Positions 6,642 to 12,712 of a DNA stretch of 13,844 bases are shown in pieces (position 1 is the first letter of the stretch; each line of letters starts with the position of its first letter). A program made the position numbers and the translations under genes. Where the stretch lies: the NCBI GenBank assembly GCA_001603055.1, contig LVAZ01000136.1:1-13844 (forward strand). Reading direction: 5' to 3'. The DNA comes from Victivallales bacterium Lenti_02 (GTDB lineage Bacteria; Verrucomicrobiota; Lentisphaeria; Oligosphaerales; Lenti-02). The notes beneath the pieces were generated by a model. It made no database searches and was not told the origin of the DNA. It was given only the letters and a program-made list of their open reading frames with translations.

Positions 6642-7346
6642 CTAGTTGAGTTGGATGACGACGTTGTTGGCGTCGAGAATGCGGAGGGTCTGCCCGGTGC
6701 CGTGGGTGGTGCGGACGGCGTTGACCAGCTCGCCCCGGTCGGTGCTGGCCACATGGCCGTCGCCGTAGGCGATGTTGGCGCGGTTGTTGTGGTGCAGATG
6801 CATGGCCCAGCTTGTGCTGCTGAAGTAGAGGCTGGCGAACTGGAGGCCGAGATTGGCGTCGGCGGTGATGTAGGCGCTGTCGGCGAGAGTGACGTAGACC
6901 GAGGGGTTGTTGAGCCTGCCGAGGCGCAGGAAGGTCCAGCGCGGGGTGCCCGAGAGATAGATGCGGTCGGCGCTCGGGATGTCCATGAGCGCCCCGTAGG
7001 TCTGGGTGTAGTTGACGTACTGGAAGGGCCGCTGGGAGGGGCAGACGAAGCAGGCGGTGTCGGTCATGTACTTGTCCTCGTGCAGGCGGCGGGTCCAGCG
7101 GTATTCGGTGGTCCCGTTGTATTCGTACATGAGGGAGAGTCCGTCGTTGTCCTGGGCGTACATCTCCATGGCGAGGCGGCATTGTTTGAGGTTGTTGATG
7201 CAACTGATGGCGCGGGCGCGGTCCCGCGCCTGGGCCAGGGCGGGCAGCAGCATGGAGGCGAGGATGGCAATGATGGCGATGACGACCAGCAGTTCAATCA
7301 GGGTGAAGCGGCGGGAGCGCGGCGGGAACTCAATGGATGCGATCAT
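6642..7346 (-). CDS. Pseudopilin-like protein (type IV prepilin N-terminus, H-X9-DG C-terminus)
   Basis: The 234-residue protein has a short basic leader and RRFTLIELLVVIAIIAILA (12-30): the prepilin-peptidase/methylation motif with Glu at +5 (E18), followed by the hydrophobic helix that anchors pseudopilins in the inner membrane. The residue before the cut site is Arg13, not the usual Gly. The C-terminal part has HHNNRANIAYGDGHV, in which H186 and D196-G197 form the H-X9-DG motif of a large PVC-bacterial family (DUF1559-related). Four cysteines (C49, C56, C99, C102) could form disulphides in the exported part. The family's function is unproven; ideas include type II secretion-like assembly or surface binding. 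It lies between the LacI gene (16 nt) and an exported glycosidase-like gene (20 nt), which ties it to sugar handling. A strong SD (AAGGAGGA) precedes ATG 7346. Confidence 0.88.
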   Translation of the reverse strand: MIASIEFPPRSRRFTLIELLVVIAIIAILASMLLPALAQARDRARAISCINNLKQCRLAMEMYAQDNDGLSLMYEYNGTTEYRWTRRLHEDKYMTDTACFVCPSQRPFQYVNYTQTYGALMDIPSADRIYLSGTPRWTFLRLGRLNNPSVYVTLADSAYITADANLGLQFASLYFSSTSWAMHLHHNNRANIAYGDGHVASTDRGELVNAVRTTHGTGQTLRILDANNVVIQLN

Positions 7347-7350
7347 CTTG

Positions 7351-7358
7351 TCCTCCTT
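7351..7358 (-). promoter_or_regulatory. Strong ribosome-binding site of the pseudopilin gene
   Basis: On the minus strand AAGGAGGA stands four bases before ATG 7346, in the 16 nt gap after the LacI stop. It is the best Shine-Dalgarno match in the window, suggesting that the pseudopilin is made in larger amounts than the regulator encoded on the same transcript. Confidence 0.75.
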
Positions 7359-7362
7359 GCGA

Positions 7363-8406
7363 TCATTCGGCGGGTTTCAGGGAGCTTCGGCGCACAATGA
7401 GCCGGGAATGGACGCGGACCTGCTCGACGGTTGCGGCCGGGGTGGCCAGGCGGCGGCAGGCGAGGCGGAACAACTCCTCGCAGATGGTGGCGACCGGCTG
7501 CTCCCAGACGGTGACCGGAACCTCGGCCACCCGGCAGTATTCGGCGTCGCTGATGGTGGCCACGGCCACATCCTGCGGCACCCGCAGGCCGATCTGGCGC
7601 AGCGCGGCGTAGACGCCGGGGACCAGACGGTTGCTCTGCACAAGCAGCGCGTCGAAACGGCGGGGATTGTCCCGCATGCGTTCGAGCAGGGCGGCACAGG
7701 CCGCTTCGGCCGAAGGGGCGCAGGGAACAGCCTGCGCCGGATCGGTTTCTCCACCCCAGGCGGCGCAGCCGGCCAGGAAACCGGCCACCGGGAGCGAGGC
7801 GGTCCGTCCCGCCGCCAAATCCTGCGCCGCGAAACCGCCCACCAACCCGATCCGCCGCCTTCCGTTTTCCCCGAAATGCTCGGCCAGGGTCTGGTAGCCG
7901 GTGGTGACATCGGCGTAGACGGCGTCGAAGGGAATCTCGCCCAGATCGTCATCGGGGATGCGGAAGACCAGCGGCACCCCGAGCTGCTGGGTGCGCCGGT
8001 AGGCGTTCTCGTCGTCCTTCTCGTAGCGCAGCGCCAGAATGAGGTCGGCCCGTCCCGCGCTCAGGGTGGCCAGAGCCCGGTTCTCGAACTCGGCCTCGTA
8101 GCGGGTGGACATGGGCACCAGCAGGCTGCCCTCGACCGCGAACAGCCGGGCCAGCCCGTCCGCATAGCGCATGTACACTTCGTCGAGATAGTCGGGAACC
8201 AGCAGCCCGATGCTGCCGACCCGGCCCTTGGCCAGGGCCTGCGCCGTCGCATGGGGGCGGTAGCCCAATTCTTCCGCCGCCGCCAGAACCCGCTCCCGGG
8301 TCGCCTCGCTCACCTTGGCCCGGGATGGACGGTTCAGCACGCGGGAAACGGTGGACAGATTCAGTCCCACCCGTTCGGCCACGTCCTTGAGGGTCGCTCT
8401 CGCCAT
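7363..8406 (-). CDS. LacI-family transcriptional regulator
   Basis: The 347-residue protein has the standard LacI layout. The N-terminal helix-turn-helix is TLKDVAERVGLNLSTVSRVLN (5-25), the hinge-helix region is PHATAQALAKGRVGS (51-65) with the minor-groove Leu at L58, and a periplasmic-binding-protein-like ligand domain starts at IGLLVPDY (66-73) and runs to the end. LacI regulators usually bind a sugar or a related small molecule and lose operator affinity on binding. The gene is first in a three-gene operon with the pseudopilin and the glycosidase-like protein. Its leader has a near-consensus promoter and a perfect 18 bp palindrome of LacI/PurR type just after the start site, so autorepression is very likely. 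ATG 8406 has GGAA nine bases upstream. The inducer cannot be read from the sequence; given the neighbours it is probably a glycan breakdown product. Confidence 0.93.
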   Translation of the reverse strand: MARATLKDVAERVGLNLSTVSRVLNRPSRAKVSEATRERVLAAAEELGYRPHATAQALAKGRVGSIGLLVPDYLDEVYMRYADGLARLFAVEGSLLVPMSTRYEAEFENRALATLSAGRADLILALRYEKDDENAYRRTQQLGVPLVFRIPDDDLGEIPFDAVYADVTTGYQTLAEHFGENGRRRIGLVGGFAAQDLAAGRTASLPVAGFLAGCAAWGGETDPAQAVPCAPSAEAACAALLERMRDNPRRFDALLVQSNRLVPGVYAALRQIGLRVPQDVAVATISDAEYCRVAEVPVTVWEQPVATICEELFRLACRRLATPAATVEQVRVHSRLIVRRSSLKPAE

Positions 8407-8442
8407 GTCGCCAGATTCCGTTCGGATAGACGAAGACGGAGG

Positions 8443-8460
8443 AGGGCAAGCGCTTGCCCT
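8443..8460. promoter_or_regulatory. LacI-type operator palindrome
   Basis: AGGGCAAGCGCTTGCCCT is a perfect 18 bp palindrome with a central CG, the standard layout of LacI/PurR-family operators. It covers about +3 to +20 relative to the start predicted from the adjacent promoter and lies 37 bp before the LacI ATG. Binding there would block transcription of the LacI-pseudopilin-glycosidase operon. I found no second copy in the window. Confidence 0.88.
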
Positions 8461-8468
8461 GTTGGCTT

Positions 8469-8497
8469 ATAGTATGTTATGGAAGCAAGGTTGTCAA
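8469..8497 (-). promoter_or_regulatory. Sigma70-type promoter of the LacI operon
   Basis: On the minus strand a perfect TTGACA -35 box (8492-8497) is followed after 17 bases by TACTAT (8469-8474), a 4/6 match to TATAAT. The predicted start is near 8462, giving a leader of about 56 nt before ATG 8406. A strong promoter with an overlapping repressor site fits a tightly repressed, highly inducible operon. Confidence 0.8.
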
Positions 8498-8577
8498 CCG
8501 TGTCCCGCCGATTTTTCCGTTTGTCGGCGGCCGCCCGCCTTGCCCCAGCCATCCGGGCTTCGTTTGCAGTTTCTGTA

Positions 8578-11262
8578 TCAGGGGACAAGGCGGATGGTGG
8601 CGATTTTATTCGCCGCGAGTTCGAGGCGGATGGTTCCTTCGCGGATGGGGATGTCGCCGATGGGGTCCTCGTTGAGATTGGTCAGGGAGGCCCGGCGGAA
8701 CACACGGGCCAGCTTCACGGTGCAGCAGGTATCCTTGCCCTCGTTCTCGAAGAACCGGAGGATATAGCCGTTGCCATCCTCCGCCGCCTTGAGGCAACTG
8801 AAGACGACATTGGCGGGTTCGAGGTGGAACATGGCGGGTTCGACGGGCAGCTCGGGGCGCTGCTCGTCGCGGATCAAATGGCAGACCGGCGGGTAGAGAA
8901 ACGCCCGCACGGTGTCGAGAAAGGCGAACCCCTCGCCGGCGGCAAAGGGCACGAAGGCATACTCGAAACGTTGGCGGCCGAGGCACTGGGCCTCGGGCAT
9001 GGCGTGGGACGGCGAGCCGTCCCGTCTGCCTCTCGCTTTGGTGTTCCACTTGCTCATTCGCTCGATGCCCCGAAGCAGCGTGACCAGGAGGGCGACCCCG
9101 GTTCCGGTTTCCATCGGTTCGTATTCGTGGAGGCCCCGGCAGGCGACGGCGAGCCCGTTGGCTTGATCGGCGACGGCGACGAAGTCCCGGAAATGGTAGG
9201 TGCTCGGGGCCTGCACCCAGTCCTTGGTGTCGTAGGGGTAGGCGACCGGACGGCGGATGATCCCGAAATGGCCCTGGCTGACGATTTGGTCCGTCTGGAT
9301 GGCGGTGGGGCAGCGGAGCCGGAGGCGATGGTCCTTGGCCTGATTGTCGAATTCGAGGGCGACCTCGACCCGCCGGGCACCCGCGAGCAGCGAAACGTCC
9401 GCAACCAGGACGAGATCGGTTTTTTGCCGGGACCGTTTGTTGCCGATCATGCGGGCGGGCACGCGCATGCGGGTCTCGATCCGGATCGTCGAGCGCACGG
9501 GGCCGTTCTCGACGAGCCGGGCGGTGGCTGGGAACTCGTTGTTCCGGTAGGTCCGCGCCGGTTCGAGCGGCGCCGAGAAATCCCAGGCGTCCCCGGCGTC
9601 GGCTTCCTCCTCGATGAGGTTCAGCCCCCGATGGGTGGTGCCGGTTGGCTTGTCGAGAATGTCCAGCAGGCCGTCGCGGACGGAGACCTTGAGGAATTCG
9701 TTCTCGATGCAGGCGTCGTGGTTGGCGGCGGTGGGGATTTCCAGCCGGCCGGGGACCAGGGCGAAGGTGGCGAGACCCTGGCTGATTCCGCTCGCCTGGA
9801 AGAGGATATGCCGGGCGCTGCGGGATGGCCAGGCGTCGCAGTTGCTGCGGTTGCCGCTTGACACATCGTTCAGCGGGTTGTCGAGAATCTGGACCGGGAG
9901 GGGATTGCCGCCCGCGTCCTCGAGGTGGAAGTCCTCGCTCTGGCTCTCGACCCAGACATCCCCGACGTAGGTGCCCTGGGCGGGAGCCAGGGGCGCGTAG
10001 GCCAGAATGCCCGCCGGATGGCGTTGCCACCAGGGTGCCATTCGCTGGGCCAAATGCTTGAGGCTGTAGTGGATGATCCCGACGGCGGTCTGCCGGACGG
10101 CCGCGTAGCGCTGCATCATCTCCAGATGCACGGGATCGACGCTTGAACCGTGGATGCTGTCGTGGGCGTGGTTGTGGTACATCATCCGCCACGCCTCGTC
10201 GAACATGGTTCGCGGATAGCTTTTGCCGTGGACCGCCGCCATGCAGGCAAGGGGTTCCGCGTAGACTTCAAGCAGGTTCTCGGCGGCGTAGTTGCTCTGC
10301 TTGATGTAGCTTCTGGTCGCCAGGGTGCCGTTCAGGATGAGGTGGTATTTCCCTCCCCAGAGTTCCTTGGCGAAGGTCGGGAACTGCCGCCGCTCCGCCT
10401 TGGTACGGCTGACCAGGTCCGCCACATCCCCCTGGACGAACTCGATCTCGTCCTGCATGCGGTTGGCCAGTTCGATGATCGCGGGCATTTTGGCGGCCGG
10501 GGGGCAATGGTCGCAGCCGAAGGCCAGGGGGGCGACGCCCGAGGGATGGGTGGCCAGTTCCTGCCGCGCCGAGGCGACGAGTTCCTCGGCCGCCTTGGCC
10601 ACGTCCAGGTTGCGGACCCGTTCCGCCTCGTATTCCAGACCGATGAATTGTTCGTGGTAGGGAGTGGTCCGGACGGTCATGGGCGCGGCTTTCTGGCGCC
10701 AGATGTTGACGGCGTTGCCGTAGCCGCGGTTGAGGTGGATGGCGAGAACCTTGCTGCCGTCGAGCCCCTGGAGCAGGAATTCGTCGCTCAGGTCTTCGGG
10801 CCGGTCGACCATGCCGCGCATGAAGACGAGGCTGTCGATGCCGAAGCCCAGCAGAATCTGGGGCAGTTGGAGGGGGTGGCCGAAATTGTCGGGCAGATAG
10901 CCGGCCGTCATGACCGGCCCGTATTCCCTGCCTCGCCGGATGCCGTGCAGGCAGTTGCGGACGATGGACTCGGCACTGACCAGCCATTCGTCGAACTGGG
11001 TGTAGAAGGGGCCGATGGCGAGCTTGCCGGAACGGACCATTTCGCGGACCCAGGCCGCGTCTTCCGGGCGCACCTCGAGGTAGTGGTCGAGCGGGGCGAC
11101 CTGCCCGTCCAGCACGTAGGGCCCGAAACCGGGAACCTCGCTGTCGATCTCCTTGAGCATATCCATGATGTCGAGCAGCCAGAACCGGAAGGAACGGAAT
11201 GGCATGTACCACTCGATGTCCCAATGGGCGTGGCTGAAAACGACGACCGTCTTCTTGTTCAT
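8578..11262 (-). CDS. Glycoside hydrolase family 38 alpha-mannosidase
   Basis: The 894-residue length is close to that of bacterial GH38 enzymes such as MngB. The N-terminal barrel (about 1-270) has HAHWD (11-15; H13 and D15 as zinc ligands), PDNFGHP (124-130; D125 as nucleophile and zinc ligand) and FGCDHCPP (248-255). The helical middle domain (about 290-390) has HNHAHDSIHGSSVD (363-376; H367 as the fourth zinc ligand). The rest is the large C-terminal beta-sandwich region, with PEAQCLGRQRFEYA near the end. These enzymes remove alpha-linked mannose with retention using Zn2+. There is no signal peptide, so it probably acts in the cytoplasm on imported oligosaccharides. ATG 11262 gives the family N-terminus; the longer open frame upstream overlaps the AGE gene. 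Its start lies 2 nt after the AGE stop, so the two are cotranscribed. An 18 bp palindrome occurs within the coding region at 9006-9023. Confidence 0.93.
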   Translation of the reverse strand: MNKKTVVVFSHAHWDIEWYMPFRSFRFWLLDIMDMLKEIDSEVPGFGPYVLDGQVAPLDHYLEVRPEDAAWVREMVRSGKLAIGPFYTQFDEWLVSAESIVRNCLHGIRRGREYGPVMTAGYLPDNFGHPLQLPQILLGFGIDSLVFMRGMVDRPEDLSDEFLLQGLDGSKVLAIHLNRGYGNAVNIWRQKAAPMTVRTTPYHEQFIGLEYEAERVRNLDVAKAAEELVASARQELATHPSGVAPLAFGCDHCPPAAKMPAIIELANRMQDEIEFVQGDVADLVSRTKAERRQFPTFAKELWGGKYHLILNGTLATRSYIKQSNYAAENLLEVYAEPLACMAAVHGKSYPRTMFDEAWRMMYHNHAHDSIHGSSVDPVHLEMMQRYAAVRQTAVGIIHYSLKHLAQRMAPWWQRHPAGILAYAPLAPAQGTYVGDVWVESQSEDFHLEDAGGNPLPVQILDNPLNDVSSGNRSNCDAWPSRSARHILFQASGISQGLATFALVPGRLEIPTAANHDACIENEFLKVSVRDGLLDILDKPTGTTHRGLNLIEEEADAGDAWDFSAPLEPARTYRNNEFPATARLVENGPVRSTIRIETRMRVPARMIGNKRSRQKTDLVLVADVSLLAGARRVEVALEFDNQAKDHRLRLRCPTAIQTDQIVSQGHFGIIRRPVAYPYDTKDWVQAPSTYHFRDFVAVADQANGLAVACRGLHEYEPMETGTGVALLVTLLRGIERMSKWNTKARGRRDGSPSHAMPEAQCLGRQRFEYAFVPFAAGEGFAFLDTVRAFLYPPVCHLIRDEQRPELPVEPAMFHLEPANVVFSCLKAAEDGNGYILRFFENEGKDTCCTVKLARVFRRASLTNLNEDPIGDIPIREGTIRLELAANKIATIRLVP
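9006..9023. repeat. Palindromic repeat inside the GH38 gene
   Basis: GGGACGGC (9006-9013) and GCCGTCCC (9016-9023) are perfect 8 bp inverted arms around GA, in a part of the gene encoding RRDGSPSH-like sequence in a variable loop. The preceding GTGGGACGGC also occurs at 1202-1211 in the gene-free spacer. It may be a member of a dispersed palindromic repeat family; the loop is not obviously longer than in relatives. Confidence 0.5.
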
Positions 11263-11264
11263 GG

Positions 11265-12554
11265 CTAGCGGGCGCTTTCCGGGGTGGAGAGGATGCGGTT
11301 GAGGCGCTTGAGCACTTCGTTCATGGCCCGTCCGGAGTGGTAGCAGGCTTTCCAGGGGTTGCCCAGTTCGGGGACGAGCACGCGCCCGGTTTCGTCGGCC
11401 AGCGTGCGCCACTCGCCCAGCTCGTGGTTGATCAGGTGCCGGTCGGCAAACTCCCAGGCGAGGGCGAAGGCATCGAGCAGGCGCGGCTCGCCGGTCCATT
11501 CGTAGGCGGCGAGGAGCCCGACCATGGACTCGGTCTGCTGCCACCATTCCTTGTCGCGGACGACCGCCGGTCCCTGGTGCAGGCCGTCCCGGTAGATGCC
11601 GCCGCGTTGCCAGTCGACACCGTATTCGAGGGCGTGGCAGGCCATTTTGCGGATGGCGGGAAGGTAGGCTTCGGCGGATTTCCCCATGACCTGGCAGGCA
11701 TGCTGGAGCAACCAGACGAATTCCAGATTGTGCCCGTAGGAGGTGGTGTCGGGGCCGTTGACGGCGAGTTCCCCCTCGCGTTCGGCGTTCCAGGTCCGCC
11801 GGATGGCGATGGGAGGGAGGCGGCGGAAATGGAGGTCGAACTGGTTGAGCCCGCAGCCGCTGACGGGATCGACCATATGGGTGAAGAGCACATCGATCAC
11901 CTCTTCGAGCCGCCGCCGGTGGATTTCGGCGCGCGAGGCGGCGTAGAGCGCGGTGAAGGCTTCGAGGAGATGCATGTGGATGTCGAGGGACTTGCGCTCC
12001 CCGGCGGGGAAGCCCGGCGCGGAAGGGGTCCAGTCCGGTTCCAGATTCTCGTAGTAGCCGCCGCGGGCGGTGTCCGCGCAGTATTTCTGAAGCAAGTCGA
12101 AGGTGCGCGCGGCCCATTCAAGCCCGCGCGGGTCGCCGGTCGAGAGGGTGTACTGGGCGAGGGCGTAGATGGCGAAACTTTGCCCGTAGACCACCTTGCC
12201 GTCGTCCAGCGGACGGCCTTGGCGGTCCACCTTCCAGCGCCAGCCGCCGTGTTCCGGTTCCCAGAAGCGGTCGATGAAGAAGTCGAGGCCCTGCTCGGCG
12301 GCACGGCGGCAGGCCCCCGTTTCGGGAAGCAGTTCGGCGAAGACGGACATTCCCCAGATCATCCGGGTTTGGGTGACGATATACTTGTCGGTGTCGCTGC
12401 TGTCGAATCTGCCCTGGGCGTCGAAGCAGGTCAGATATCCGCCGAATTCGTGATCGATGCCGCGTTCGAGCCAGAACGGGATGATGCCTTGTTTCAGGTG
12501 GCGCTCGATGCGGGGCTGGATGGCGGCCAAGAGTTGCCGCTGCTGGCTGTTCAT
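11265..12554 (-). CDS. AGE-family sugar 2-epimerase/isomerase (N-acylglucosamine 2-epimerase family)
   Basis: The 429-residue protein is a single (alpha/alpha)6 barrel typical of AGE, cellobiose 2-epimerase and YihS-type mannose isomerases. Family residues visible are IPFWLERGIDHEFGGY (25-40), R64 in QTRMIW, DIHMHLLEAF (191-200) with H193/H195, YGHNLEFVWLL (273-283) with H275, KEWWQQTE (335-342), and WKACYHSGRAM (401-411) with H406 and R409. The histidines on the inner helices perform proton transfer at C2. Which sugar is used (mannose, GlcNAc or a beta-mannosyl disaccharide) cannot be decided, but its position 2 nt before a GH38 mannosidase favours mannose or a mannosyl sugar. No signal peptide is seen, so it is cytoplasmic. 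ATG 12554 has GGAAG eight bases upstream and gives the normal N-terminus; ATG 12599 is an in-frame alternative. Confidence 0.9.
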   Translation of the reverse strand: MNSQQRQLLAAIQPRIERHLKQGIIPFWLERGIDHEFGGYLTCFDAQGRFDSSDTDKYIVTQTRMIWGMSVFAELLPETGACRRAAEQGLDFFIDRFWEPEHGGWRWKVDRQGRPLDDGKVVYGQSFAIYALAQYTLSTGDPRGLEWAARTFDLLQKYCADTARGGYYENLEPDWTPSAPGFPAGERKSLDIHMHLLEAFTALYAASRAEIHRRRLEEVIDVLFTHMVDPVSGCGLNQFDLHFRRLPPIAIRRTWNAEREGELAVNGPDTTSYGHNLEFVWLLQHACQVMGKSAEAYLPAIRKMACHALEYGVDWQRGGIYRDGLHQGPAVVRDKEWWQQTESMVGLLAAYEWTGEPRLLDAFALAWEFADRHLINHELGEWRTLADETGRVLVPELGNPWKACYHSGRAMNEVLKRLNRILSTPESAR

Positions 12555-12618
12555 CGGTTGTTCTTCCGGAAAGGGTTGGAATGCCGACGGGGCGAACATG
12601 GAATCCGGGCTGTGGAAA

Positions 12619-12682
12619 CAGAGAAAAATACTCTGGCGGTTTCGGCGCGCAATAGGGCAGCCGCGCCGAAATATGCGGCGCG
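12619..12682 (-). promoter_or_regulatory. Cluster of overlapping hairpins between two minus-strand genes
   Basis: Three inverted repeats lie in the 158 bp gap. CGCGCCG at 12662-12668 pairs with CGGCGCG at 12676-12682 (7 bp, 7-base loop). TTTCGGCGCG at 12640-12649 pairs with CGCGCCGAAA at 12662-12671 (10 bp, 12-base loop). CAGAG at 12619-12623 pairs with CTCTG at 12631-12635, with an A/T-rich loop. The first two share the 12662-12671 arm and exclude each other. On the minus strand a run of five Ts (TATTTTT) follows, but ten bases or more after the 10 bp stem, so this is not a textbook terminator. It may partly terminate, attenuate or protect the mRNA. Confidence 0.5.
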
Positions 12683-12712
12683 TTGTGGTTCCGTCCGTCC
12701 GGCTGGATTGGC

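Noticed and set aside
6622..7203. N-terminal extension of the glycosidase-like frame.
   Set aside because: It runs antiphase through the pseudopilin gene and is His/Pro/Arg-rich; the signal peptide and AAGGA support ATG 6621.
8498..8577. Terminator after GH38, around the GGCGGCCGCC palindrome.
   Set aside because: The palindrome has no loop suited to a hairpin and no T-run follows on the minus strand.
11263..12117. N-terminal extension of the GH38 frame.
   Set aside because: It overlaps the AGE gene and has low-complexity composition; the HAHWD motif needs the start at 11262.
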